Shown one piece after another: positions 54,328-61,809 of a stretch of DNA of 64,000 nt. How positions within the stretch are numbered: the stretch's first letter is position 1; every line of letters begins with the position of its first letter. The translations under genes were made by a program, and so were the position numbers. The DNA lies in NCBI GenBank assembly GCA_026392455.1, contig JAPLCB010000008.1, forward strand, positions 62,001 through 126,000, written 5' to 3'. Below the pieces are notes generated by a model. The model had not been told where the DNA came from and searched no databases. It worked only from the letters and a program-made list of their open reading frames with translations. The DNA is from Propionibacteriales bacterium (lineage in GTDB: Bacteria; Actinomycetota; Actinomycetes; Propionibacteriales; Nocardioidaceae).

Positions 54328-55535
54328 GCGTCTCCCAGGCGCTGGCAACGAGCTGGCGTGACGAGTGGGGCCGCCTGCTGGCCCTGCTCGTCGCCCAGTA
54401 CCGACGTCTCGACCTGGCCGAGGACGGACTGGCCGACGCCTTCGAGGCGGCGGCCCGGACCTGGCCGGCCGACGGCGTCCCCACCAACCCGCCCGCGTGG
54501 CTGCTGACCGCGGCGAGGCGTCGCATCGTCGACCGACTGCGCTCCGAGCGCGTCCTGGCGGCGAAGATGCCGCTGCTCGCCATCGACGCGGAGCTCACCG
54601 AGGAGGCGCAGCGCGTGATGGTCGACCCGGGTGAGGGGATCCGCGACGAACGGCTGCGACTGGTCCTGCTCTGCGCCCACCCGTCGCTGGCTCCCGAGGC
54701 CGCCGCAGCGCTGACGTTGCGCTTGGTCCTCGGCGTCTCCACCGACGACATCGCCCGGCTCTTCCTGGTCAGCACCCCCACCATGGCGGCCCGGCTGACC
54801 CGCGCCCGCCACAAGCTCGCCGGGGCAACCTTCGCGGTGCCCGACCGGCTCGAGCTCGACGAACGGATCGCGTCCGCCGCGTCGATCGCCTACCTGGCGT
54901 TCACCAGCGGCTACGCCCCGGGCAGCGGCCCCGACGTGCACCGCCCCGAGCTCGCGGGCGAGGCGATCCGGCTGGTCCGGGTGCTGCGCGAGGTGAGCCC
55001 CGGCCACGCCGAGCTCGACGCCCTGCTCGCCCTGATGCTGCTGCAGCACGCCCGCCGCGACGCCCGTGTCGCCGACGGCGACCTGGTCCTGCTCCCCGAC
55101 CAGGACCGCGGCCGGTGGTACGTCGAGGAGATCGCCGAGGGGCTCGACCTGCTGGCCCCCCTGGTGAGCGCGACCCCGAACCGCTGGCTGGTGGAGGCCC
55201 TGATCGCCTCCGAGCACGCCATCGCCGTGACCCCCGACGAGACGAACTGGGTCCGGATCACCGGGTACTACCGCGAGCTCGAGGAGATCACCGGTTCACC
55301 GGTGGTGAGGTTGAACCGAGCGGTCGCGGTGGCGGAGGCCGACGGGCCCCTCGCCGGGCTCGCCCTGCTCGACGGCCTGGACCTGCCCGGGCACCGGCTC
55401 CACGCCGTACGGGGTCAGCTGCTGCAGCAGGCTGGCCGGGCCGACGAGGCCCGCGCCGAGCTCGCGGCAGCGATCGAGCTGGTCGACAACGACGCCGAGC
55501 GGCGCTACCTGGTCAAGCGTCTCGCGGCGTACTGA
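54324..55535 (+). CDS. ECF42-type RNA polymerase sigma factor with long C-terminal extension
   Basis: 403 aa, about double a normal ECF sigma factor. Region 2 is LAEDGLADAFEAAARTWPAD with AWLLTAARRRIVDRLR, and region 4 is TDDIARLFLVSTPTMAARLT. Residues about 190-403 are a helical, TPR-like extension (LLALMLLQHARRDARVADGD, LNRAVAVAEADGPLAGLALL) that is needed for activity in ECF42 members. No anti-sigma gene is adjacent; the DGPF partner is probably part of the target regulon. Its 3' end overlaps the convergent Pr6Pr gene by 23 bp. Confidence 0.92.
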   Translation: MSVSQALATSWRDEWGRLLALLVAQYRRLDLAEDGLADAFEAAARTWPADGVPTNPPAWLLTAARRRIVDRLRSERVLAAKMPLLAIDAELTEEAQRVMVDPGEGIRDERLRLVLLCAHPSLAPEAAAALTLRLVLGVSTDDIARLFLVSTPTMAARLTRARHKLAGATFAVPDRLELDERIASAASIAYLAFTSGYAPGSGPDVHRPELAGEAIRLVRVLREVSPGHAELDALLALMLLQHARRDARVADGDLVLLPDQDRGRWYVEEIAEGLDLLAPLVSATPNRWLVEALIASEHAIAVTPDETNWVRITGYYRELEEITGSPVVRLNRAVAVAEADGPLAGLALLDGLDLPGHRLHAVRGQLLQQAGRADEARAELAAAIELVDNDAERRYLVKRLAAY

Positions 55536-56154
55536 GCCGCTGGTCGAGCTTCACGGCACCGACCGCGAGACCGAACATCAGAACGGCAACGCCGAGGCAG
55601 TTCACCAGGACGACGCCGTACCCGTGCTCGCCGACGTCGATGAACGGGTACGGGTACCAGTCGACGAAGGCGCCCCGGATCACGGTGTAGAGCAGCCAGA
55701 TGACCGGCAGCCGCAGGAACGGGAGAAGGTCGTCGCCGGAGGCTCGCCCCCGAGGCCCGAAGACCAGCCAGCCGACGAGGGCCAGCAGCGGCACCACCAC
55801 GTGCAGGAGCTTGTCAGCGAGCAGGTCGGCACCGTCGAGGTCGAGCAACGGGCGTAGGAAGAAGAAGTGCACGACGCCGCCGCCGAAGCAGATCACGACG
55901 GCATTGAGGCGCAGCGCACGCCAGACCCTGGTGTCCCGGTCACGCCCCAGGGCGAGCGTCAGCGTCGACCAAGCAACCAACGCGTTGCTCCAGATCGTCA
56001 GGTACGACGCGTACCGGACCAGGCGGGTCGCCAGGTCCGGCTTGTTGGTCTCGTCCAGGACGTTGTGGCCCTGGGCAACCAGGACGAGCTGGAGCACCAG
56101 GGCGAAGGCTGCGACGCCGAAGGTGACGAGGTGGAACAGACGAGCACGGCTCAT
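55513..56154 (-). CDS. Pr6Pr family membrane protein
   Basis: 213 aa with six predicted helices. ASYLTIWSNALVAWSTLTL, HFFFLRPLLDLDGADLLADK, LLHVVVPLLALVGWLVFGPRG and RGAFVDWYPYPFIDVGEHGYG are the family's conserved segments, including the FxYWFxD-like end of TM5. Function unknown. Fourth gene behind the SAM riboswitch (thrC-moaD-membrane protein-Pr6Pr), 10 bp from its neighbour. Confidence 0.85.
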   Translation of the reverse strand: MSRARLFHLVTFGVAAFALVLQLVLVAQGHNVLDETNKPDLATRLVRYASYLTIWSNALVAWSTLTLALGRDRDTRVWRALRLNAVVICFGGGVVHFFFLRPLLDLDGADLLADKLLHVVVPLLALVGWLVFGPRGRASGDDLLPFLRLPVIWLLYTVIRGAFVDWYPYPFIDVGEHGYGVVLVNCLGVAVLMFGLAVGAVKLDQRLSTPRDA

Positions 56155-56164
56155 GCTCGGGACT

Positions 56165-56548
56165 CTAACGGAGCAGCTGCCCCGCGAAGGCGAAGTCGTA
56201 ACCGGCGCAGACCGGGGCGTACCAGTCCGGCAACCGGGAGTCGTCGCTCGGCCCCTGACCGAAGTCGAAGAGTGCGTGCGCAGCCCAGCCCAGAGCGAGC
56301 AGGCGGCGTCCGGCAGCCGGCGATCGCCCCGCCGCGACAGCAGCCATCGCCGTCGCCCCGACGACCACGGCCGCCTCGACCAGCAGACCCGCCGACGGCG
56401 CGTGCTCGCGCCGCGCGGCCGGGTAGATGACCGCAGCAGTCACCAGGCCCGCGCCCGCGGCAAGCACCGGGAGGCGGCCACCAGCGCGGCGCAGCGGCTC
56501 GGCACTGACCAGTCCGAGCGCGGCACCACCGAGCAGCGGAAGGATCAT
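56165..56548 (-). CDS. Small integral membrane protein of the thrC-moaD operon
   Basis: 127 aa with four hydrophobic stretches (ILPLLGGAALGLVSAEPLRR, RLPVLAAGAGLVTAAVIYPA, LLVEAAVVVGATAMAAVAAG, LLALGWAAHALFDFG). It ends in a conserved-looking HALFDFGQGPSDDSRLPDWY motif with acidic and aromatic residues. No family assignment. ATG overlaps the moaD stop by 4 nt, so it is co-translated with the sulfur carrier. Confidence 0.72.
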   Translation of the reverse strand: MILPLLGGAALGLVSAEPLRRAGGRLPVLAAGAGLVTAAVIYPAARREHAPSAGLLVEAAVVVGATAMAAVAAGRSPAAGRRLLALGWAAHALFDFGQGPSDDSRLPDWYAPVCAGYDFAFAGQLLR

Positions 56549-56820
56549 CCGCCGGCGACCGCGGGGATGATCGAGACCGACGTACCGGCCGGGGTAGCCG
56601 TCCCGAGGGAGTCCAGGAAGCGGACGTCCTCGTTGCCGACGTACACGTTCACGAAGCGGCGCAGGTCACCGGCGTCGTCCAGCACCCGGGCCTTGATGCC
56701 CGGGTAGTTCGCCTCGAGGTCGTCCAGCACTCCGGCCAGGTCAGCACCTTCGGCGGTGACCTCGGAGGCCCCGCCGGTGTAGGTGCGCAGGATGGTGGGG
56801 ATGCGGACGGACACGCTCAT
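56545..56820 (-). CDS. MoaD/ThiS-family sulfur carrier protein
   Basis: 91 aa beta-grasp protein. SVSVRIPTILRTYTGGASEV starts the fold, RFVNVYVGNEDVRFLDSLGT is the core, and it ends in GTSVSIIPAVAGG with the free C-terminal Gly-Gly that is adenylated and converted to a thiocarboxylate. It resembles CysO, the sulfur donor to CysM in mycobacteria, more than MoaD, and no moaE or moeB is near. It lies 46 bp downstream of the threonine-synthase-like gene. Sulfur donation to that enzyme is a hypothesis. Confidence 0.88.
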   Translation of the reverse strand: MSVSVRIPTILRTYTGGASEVTAEGADLAGVLDDLEANYPGIKARVLDDAGDLRRFVNVYVGNEDVRFLDSLGTATPAGTSVSIIPAVAGG

Positions 56821-56866
56821 GGTGCTGGCTCTCTTCTCGGTGAGGGGTGGTCAGACGCTCGGTGGT

Positions 56867-58153
56867 TCAGACGATGCCGGCCGCGGCGAACGCGTCGTAC
56901 GTCGGGGCGATGGTGGCGACCGGGCCGACCCGGTCGGAGATGGCGTCCAGGGTCTTGAGCCCGTGACCGGTGTTGATGACCACGGTCTCGGCGGCGGGGT
57001 CGAGCTGACCGGTCTCGACGAGCTTCTTCAGCACGGCGACCGTGGTGCCACCGGCGGTCTCGGTGAAGATGCCCTCGGTCCGGGCGAGCAGCACGATGCC
57101 GTCGCGGATCTCGTCGTCGGTGACCTGCTCGACCGCGCCACCGGTGCGCCGGGCGATGTCCAGGACGTAGATGCCGTCGGCCGGGTTCCCGATCGCCAGC
57201 GACTTGGCGATCGTGTCCGGCTTGACCGGGCGGATCGCGTCGACGCCGGCCTTGAACGCCGTCGCGACCGGGCCGCAGCCCTCGGCCTGGGCTCCGAAGA
57301 TCTTGTAGGGCTTGTCCTCGACCAGGCCGAGCTTGATGAACTCCTGGAAGGACTTGTCGACCTTGGTCAGCTGCGATCCGGAGGCGACCGGGATCACGAT
57401 CTGGTCCGGCAGCCGCCAGCCGAGCTGCTCGGCGATCTCGTAGCCCAGCGTCTTGGAGCCCTCGGCGTAGAACGGTCGGACGTTGACGTTCACGAACGCC
57501 CAGCCGTCCTCCTCGCCGGCGATCTCGGAGGCGAGCTTGTTGACGTCGTCGTAGTTGCCGTCGACGGCCACCAGCGACTCGGTGAAGATCGCGGAGTTGA
57601 CCTGCTTGGGCTGCTCCAGGTTGCTCGGGATGAAGACGACGGTCTTGATCCCCGCACGAGCACCGGCCGCCGCCACCGCGTTCGCCAGGTTCCCGGTCGA
57701 GGGACAGGCGAAGACCTTGGACCCGAACTCGACCGCGGCGCTGAGTGCGCAGGCGACGACCCGGTCCTTGAAGGAGTTGGTCGGGTTGGTGGAGTCGTCC
57801 TTGACCCAGAGGTTGGTGATCCCGAGCTCGCGGCCGAGGTTGTCGGCCCTCAGCAGCCGGGTGAAGCCGGGCTCGGTGTTCGGCGAGGACTCGATGTCGT
57901 CGGGGACCGGCAGGAGCGCCTTGTAGCGCCAGATGTTCGCGGGCCCGGCCTCGATCTGCTCGCGGGTCACCGAACCGAAGTCGTAGGAGATCTCCAGCGG
58001 TCCGAAGCACTCCAGACACGCGTAGTGCGGGCCGAGCTCCTGGGTGGTGCCGCACTCACGACAGATGAGTCCGGTGGCGTTGCCGAAGGCTCCGGCGCGC
58101 AGGACGATGCCGGTGCTGGTCTCGGTTCCCGGCTTGATGGTTCCAGTGCTCAA
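56867..58153 (-). CDS. thrC: Threonine synthase-like PLP enzyme under a SAM riboswitch
   Basis: 428 aa. N-terminal CRECGTTQ...CLECFGP is a CxxC/CxxC zinc-ribbon-like insertion. TNPTNSFKDRVV holds the PLP lysine, CPSTGNLANAVAAAGARAG binds the phosphate, and PVASGSQLTKVDKSFQE is the phosphohomoserine-binding region. The usual reaction is O-phosphohomoserine to threonine. TTG at 58153 is the start: AAGGAGG lies 6 nt upstream and the family alignment begins there. The upstream leader is a SAM-I riboswitch and the gene downstream is a sulfur carrier, so a role in homocysteine synthesis should be considered. Streptomycetes have a second, shorter thrC with hom and thrB (from memory). Confidence 0.88.
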   Translation of the reverse strand: MSTGTIKPGTETSTGIVLRAGAFGNATGLICRECGTTQELGPHYACLECFGPLEISYDFGSVTREQIEAGPANIWRYKALLPVPDDIESSPNTEPGFTRLLRADNLGRELGITNLWVKDDSTNPTNSFKDRVVACALSAAVEFGSKVFACPSTGNLANAVAAAGARAGIKTVVFIPSNLEQPKQVNSAIFTESLVAVDGNYDDVNKLASEIAGEEDGWAFVNVNVRPFYAEGSKTLGYEIAEQLGWRLPDQIVIPVASGSQLTKVDKSFQEFIKLGLVEDKPYKIFGAQAEGCGPVATAFKAGVDAIRPVKPDTIAKSLAIGNPADGIYVLDIARRTGGAVEQVTDDEIRDGIVLLARTEGIFTETAGGTTVAVLKKLVETGQLDPAAETVVINTGHGLKTLDAISDRVGPVATIAPTYDAFAAAGIV

Positions 58154-58166
58154 AGGAGGCCTCCTT

Positions 58167-58308
58167 CTCATCTTCCCGAGGCCGGATCTCGACCAAGGAC
58201 GGATTTGGCACCGCACCGCGCAGATCCGGAACCCTTGCGGGCGGTCGGAGGCTTGCGCGGCGGTTGCCGGGACTTCAACGGGCCGTTCCCTCAGTCCCTC
58301 TCGATGAG
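58167..58308 (-). ncRNA. SAM-I (S-box) riboswitch
   Basis: Minus-strand leader. P1 is CTCATC (58308-58303) with GATGAG (58172-58167). P2 contains GAGGGA-ACGGCCCGTTGAAG and the GGCAACC kink-turn region; P3 is CCGCGCA/TGCGCGG around a variable loop; P4 starts GGTGCCAAATCCG, and GGGAAGATGAG joins back to P1. All SAM-contacting blocks of the S-box consensus are present. The SD AAGGAGG follows P1 at once, so control is probably translational. SAM-IV features (GGCAACCCTCC, pseudoknot tail) are absent. Confidence 0.92.
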
Positions 58309-58317
58309 CTGTGCTCT

Positions 58318-58346
58318 AGCGTAGAGAGCGAGCCCTGTTCTGTGCA
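58318..58346 (-). promoter_or_regulatory. Promoter of the riboswitch-thrC operon
   Basis: -10 TACGCT (58318-58323) and -35 TGCACA (58341-58346) are 17 bp apart on the minus strand. The predicted transcription start, near 58311, lies just before P1 of the riboswitch. Confidence 0.6.
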
Positions 58347-58361
58347 CATTGATTCCAACAT

Positions 58362-58379
58362 CTGAGATCGTCATCTCAG
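58362..58379. terminator. Hairpin between otsB and the thrC promoter
   Basis: CTGAGAT-CGTC-ATCTCAG, perfect 7-bp arms with a 4-nt loop, 21 nt after the otsB stop. It probably ends the otsB transcript; no T-run. Confidence 0.55.
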
Positions 58380-58399
58380 GGGCTGGGACGACGGAGCGG

Positions 58400-59245
58400 T
58401 CAGCCGCTCTGGTCGGCGATGTCCGCAGCGAGCCCGCGCAGGAAGCCCATCACTCCGTCGGGGCCGTCCACCACCAGGTCGCTCAGGTCGCGCAACGCCG
58501 ACTGCTCGTCGGAACCCGAGCAGACCAGCAGCGCCGGCATCCCGCCGGCGCGCATCTCCAGGACGGCCTCGAACGCCGGCACATCACCCAGGTCGTCGCC
58601 GACGAAGACCACCGCACCGGCCTCGAACTCCGCCACCAGACCGTGCAGCGCCTTGCCCTTGTCCATCCCGGAGGCGCGGATCTCGATCACGAACCGGCCC
58701 GGCTCGATCCCCAGGTGCCGGTCGGCGGCCGCCGTCTGCAGCAGCGGGAGCAACCGGTCGAACGCACCGGCGGGATCCTCCAGCCGACGGGTGTGCACCG
58801 CGACCGCCAGGCCCTTCTCCTCGATCCACGCCTCGGCCGCGTCGGCCCGTCGCAGCAGGCGGGGCAGCTCGGCGATCAGTCCGGAGAGGCCGGGGGGCGG
58901 CTTGGGGGTGACCACCCGGCGCTGCGCCGACGTCCAGCGTTCGTTGCCGTACTGACCGAGCACGACCAGCTGCCGGCCGTGCTCGGCGATCGCATCACCG
59001 ACCTCGTCCAGTCCGCCCAGCGCCAGCACCTGCCGCGCCGGACGACCGGTCACCACGGCAATCGCCCGGACGACCTCGGCGAGGTCGTCGAGGACCCCGC
59101 CGGCGTCGTCGTGGATGTGGGCCACGTTCGGGTTGTCCACGATCGGGGACAACGTTCCGTCGAAGTCGAGCGCGACGACCAGCCGCTTGCCCGAACGGAC
59201 GACAGCGGCGTACTGATCAGCGCCGGAAGCGGAGCAGAACTCCAT
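58400..59245 (-). CDS. otsB: Trehalose-6-phosphate phosphatase
   Basis: 281 aa. HAD motif I VALDFDGTLSPI (D-x-D-G-T), VVTGRPARQV (motif II), the cap domain, KGKALHGL (motif III Lys) and FVGDDLGDVPAFE (motif IV) are all intact. It removes the phosphate from trehalose 6-phosphate made by OtsA, whose gene lies 1 kb away on the other strand. ATG at 59245 begins the family alignment; a GTG 12 nt upstream is the alternative. Last gene of a DUF3263-LytR_C-otsB unit. Confidence 0.93.
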   Translation of the reverse strand: MEFCSASGADQYAAVVRSGKRLVVALDFDGTLSPIVDNPNVAHIHDDAGGVLDDLAEVVRAIAVVTGRPARQVLALGGLDEVGDAIAEHGRQLVVLGQYGNERWTSAQRRVVTPKPPPGLSGLIAELPRLLRRADAAEAWIEEKGLAVAVHTRRLEDPAGAFDRLLPLLQTAAADRHLGIEPGRFVIEIRASGMDKGKALHGLVAEFEAGAVVFVGDDLGDVPAFEAVLEMRAGGMPALLVCSGSDEQSALRDLSDLVVDGPDGVMGFLRGLAADIADQSG

Positions 59246-59286
59246 GCCCCCACTCAATCAGACGAACCGGACTCCGCGCCGCGCGG

Positions 59287-59841
59287 TCAGGAGTAGTCGT
59301 TGGTGAGGATCACGTTGAGCCGCTTGGCGCTGAGCTGGTTGGTGGCGAACAGCGGCTTGAACTTGATCCCGAGATCGGCCGCGAGCATCTTCGCCGCATC
59401 CCGCAGCCCCGGACCGTAGTAGACGGTGCTCTCGTCGATCGCGCCGGTCCAGTTGCCGGTGTTGATCACGTTCCAGTCGAACTTCTCCGCCCGGCTGCGG
59501 GTCTTGCCCGCGAGGCCGGTGATGTTCGTGTTGTTCAGGACCACGACCTCGATCTTGGTCTTGTCCACCGGCTTGGGAGGCTTCGGGGTGGGCGTCACCG
59601 ACGGCGTGACGGTCGTGGGCCCACCTGGTCCCTCGGTGATCGGCGGGGTGCTCGGCGACGGGGCCGGCGTGCTGGTCACCGACGTGCGCGCCCGTTCGTC
59701 GGCACCGTCGTCACCCTGGGTCGCGAAGAAGACCAGACCCCCGAGCGCGACCGCCGAAATGCTGAGCACCATCAGCCGGGTCGGCAGCACCGCCCCGTCC
59801 GCGTTGCGGTTCGCCGCGCCGTTCCTCCTGGGGGCGACCAT
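59287..59841 (-). CDS. LytR C-terminal domain protein, membrane-anchored
   Basis: 184 aa. Basic N-terminus, one membrane helix (LMVLSISAVALGGLVFFA), a Pro/Thr/Ser-rich stalk of about 50 residues (TPAPSPSTPP...VTPTPKPPKP), and a C-terminal LytR_C domain (KIEVVVLNNTNITGLAGKTR ... STVYYGPGLRDAAKMLAADLG). The stalk places the domain in the cell wall. LytR_C domains accompany or replace parts of LytR-CpsA-Psr ligases that attach polymers to peptidoglycan, but this protein lacks the catalytic LCP domain. Confidence 0.87.
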   Translation of the reverse strand: MVAPRRNGAANRNADGAVLPTRLMVLSISAVALGGLVFFATQGDDGADERARTSVTSTPAPSPSTPPITEGPGGPTTVTPSVTPTPKPPKPVDKTKIEVVVLNNTNITGLAGKTRSRAEKFDWNVINTGNWTGAIDESTVYYGPGLRDAAKMLAADLGIKFKPLFATNQLSAKRLNVILTNDYS

Positions 59842-59848
59842 CAGCGGA

Positions 59849-60187
59849 TCAGAGTTCGAAGCCGAGTCGACGCGCGGAGCGCTGGCGCTGGCGTGCCGCG
59901 CGCAGGCGGCGCAGGCGCCGGACGAGCAGCGGGTCGTGCTCGAGAGCCTCGGGACGGTCGATCAACGCGTTGAGGACCTGGTAGTACCGGGTCGAGCTCA
60001 TGTCGAACTTGTCCCGGACGGCCGCTTCCTTCGCACCGGCGAACTTCCACCACTGGCGCTCGAAATCGAGGATGCCCTGATCGCGCTCGGACAGCTGACC
60101 CGATTCTTCGGGCTGTCCGGAGATCAGTGCTTCGTTCGCGACCATCGTCGTCGGCTCCTCGGGGTGCTGCTGGTGGACTTCGATCAT
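59849..60187 (-). CDS. DUF3263 family protein
   Basis: 112 aa, soluble, basic C-terminus. LSERDQGILDFERQWWKFAG, AKEAAVRDKFDMSSTRYYQV and LNALIDRPEALEHDPLLVRR are the whole DUF3263 domain, which has a helix-turn-helix appearance (KEAAVRDKFDMSSTRYYQVL), so DNA binding is possible. The last residues RRLRRLRAARQRQRS are strongly basic. 7 bp upstream of the LytR_C gene; divergent from otsA. Confidence 0.87.
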   Translation of the reverse strand: MIEVHQQHPEEPTTMVANEALISGQPEESGQLSERDQGILDFERQWWKFAGAKEAAVRDKFDMSSTRYYQVLNALIDRPEALEHDPLLVRRLRRLRAARQRQRSARRLGFEL

Positions 60188-60254
60188 CCTAGGGGACGAA
60201 CCACACGGATGTCATTCGATCGCGTCGGGCGCGTCCCACCGAACGAGACCCGCA

Positions 60255-60260
60255 TAGGGT
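60255..60260 (+). promoter_or_regulatory. -10 box of otsA (leaderless)
   Basis: TAGGGT ends 6 nt before the GTG at 60267, which favours that GTG over the ATG at 60270. Confidence 0.5.
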
Positions 60261-60266
60261 GGTCCT

Positions 60267-61730
60267 GTGATGGGAACCGGTCGGCGCGGAGCGAAGTCGG
60301 TTCAGCGCGCCGATCTGGTGATCGTGGCCAACCGTCTTCCGGTCGACCGCGTGGTGGGCCCGGACGGCTCGACCACCTGGCGCCGCTCCCCCGGCGGGCT
60401 GGTCAGCGCCCTCGCACCGGTGATGAACGCCCAGGACGGCGCCTGGATCGGCTGGCCCGGAGACGTCAGCGCCGAGCTGGAGCCGTTCGAGAACGAAGGC
60501 ATGACCCTCGTCCCGGTCACCATGTCGGCCGAGGAGTACGAGGAGTACTACGAGGGCTTCTCCAACGCGACCCTCTGGCCGCTCTACCACGACGTCGTCG
60601 CCAAGCCGGAGTTCCACCGGGAGTGGTGGGACGCGTACGTCACCGTGAACCAACGGTTCGCCGAGGCAGCAGCGAAGATCGCCGCCGACGGCGCCATGGT
60701 CTGGATCCAGGACTACCAGCTGCAGCTCGTCCCCGCGCTGCTGCGCGAGCTGCGGCCCGACCTGCGGATCGGGTTCTTCCTGCACATCCCGTTCCCGCCG
60801 GCCGAGCTCTTCTCCCAGGTCCCGTGGCGCCGGGAGCTCCTCGAGGGACTGCTCGGCGCCGATCTCGTCGGGTTCCAGCTCTCCGGAGCGGCGCAGAACT
60901 TCATCCGACTGGTCCGCCAGCGGGTCGGCCACAAGACGCACCGCGACTCCGTCTACCTGCCCGACGGTCGTGTCGTCACCGCGAAGGCCTTCCCGATCTC
61001 GATCGACACCGCCCAGTTCGAGGCCCTCGCCCGGTCCGAGCCGGTCCAGGAGCGCGCTGCCCAGATCCGCGAAGACCTGGGGAATCCCCGACGGATCTTC
61101 CTGGGCATCGACCGGCTCGACTACACCAAGGGCATCTACGCCCGGCTCCGGGCCTTCAGCGAGCTGATCCACGACGGGCACTTCACCGTCGAGGATGCCA
61201 CCTTCATCCAGGTGGCGAGCCCCTCGCGCGAACGGGTCGACCAGTACCGGATCCTGCGCGACGAGATCGACCGGCTGGTCGGGCACATCAACGGCGACCT
61301 CGGCCGGATCGGCCGCCCGGCCATCTCCTACCTGAACGCATCCTTCCCCCAGGCCGAGATGGCGGCGCTGTACGTCGCCTCCGACATCATGGTCGTCACC
61401 CCGTTCCGCGACGGGATGAACCTGGTCGCCAAGGAGTACGTCGCGTCGCGGTACTCCGACGACGGCGCCCTGGTGCTGTCCGAGTTCGCCGGCGCCGCCG
61501 AGGAGCTGCGGCAGGCCTACCTGGTGAACCCGTACGACATCAACGGCATGAAGGCCCAGATGCTCGACGCCTACCAGGCCGAGCCGAAGGACCTCACCCG
61601 CCGGATGAAGGCCATGCGCCGCACGGTCGCCGAGAACGACGTCGAGAACTGGGCGAACGCCTTCCTCGCCGACCTGGCTGCGGCCCGACCGGGGCACGCC
61701 AAGCAGGTCAAACCCGCACGACGTACCTAG
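60267..61730 (+). CDS. otsA: Trehalose-6-phosphate synthase
   Basis: 487 aa GT20 enzyme. VIVANRLPVDRV, RSPGGLVSALAPV, WIQDYQLQLVPALLREL, GFFLHIPFPP, LGIDRLDYTKGI and FRDGMNLVAKEYVA are all family landmarks (substrate and nucleotide-sugar binding). It transfers glucose from UDP- or ADP-glucose to glucose 6-phosphate. A C-terminal basic tail (KQVKPARRT) follows. With otsB this gives the complete OtsA-OtsB route to trehalose, an osmolyte and envelope building block. Confidence 0.95.
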   Translation: MMGTGRRGAKSVQRADLVIVANRLPVDRVVGPDGSTTWRRSPGGLVSALAPVMNAQDGAWIGWPGDVSAELEPFENEGMTLVPVTMSAEEYEEYYEGFSNATLWPLYHDVVAKPEFHREWWDAYVTVNQRFAEAAAKIAADGAMVWIQDYQLQLVPALLRELRPDLRIGFFLHIPFPPAELFSQVPWRRELLEGLLGADLVGFQLSGAAQNFIRLVRQRVGHKTHRDSVYLPDGRVVTAKAFPISIDTAQFEALARSEPVQERAAQIREDLGNPRRIFLGIDRLDYTKGIYARLRAFSELIHDGHFTVEDATFIQVASPSRERVDQYRILRDEIDRLVGHINGDLGRIGRPAISYLNASFPQAEMAALYVASDIMVVTPFRDGMNLVAKEYVASRYSDDGALVLSEFAGAAEELRQAYLVNPYDINGMKAQMLDAYQAEPKDLTRRMKAMRRTVAENDVENWANAFLADLAAARPGHAKQVKPARRT

Positions 61731-61797
61731 GTCGGGCTCCCAGCCGGTCCGACATTCGGTTCTCGGCAATACCTGTTCAGCCGAGCGGCTGTGCTTC

Positions 61798-61803
61798 TAG
61801 TCT
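61798..61803 (+). promoter_or_regulatory. -10 box of the WS/DGAT gene (leaderless)
   Basis: TAGTCT ends 6 nt before the ATG at 61810. Confidence 0.5.
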
Positions 61804-61809
61804 GCGCCC

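Noticed and set aside
58167..58308. SAM-IV or another leader class instead of SAM-I
   Set aside because: The GGCAACC, GGTGCCAAATCC and GAAGATGAG blocks fit SAM-I, and the SAM-IV-specific GGCAACCCTCC and downstream pseudoknot are missing.
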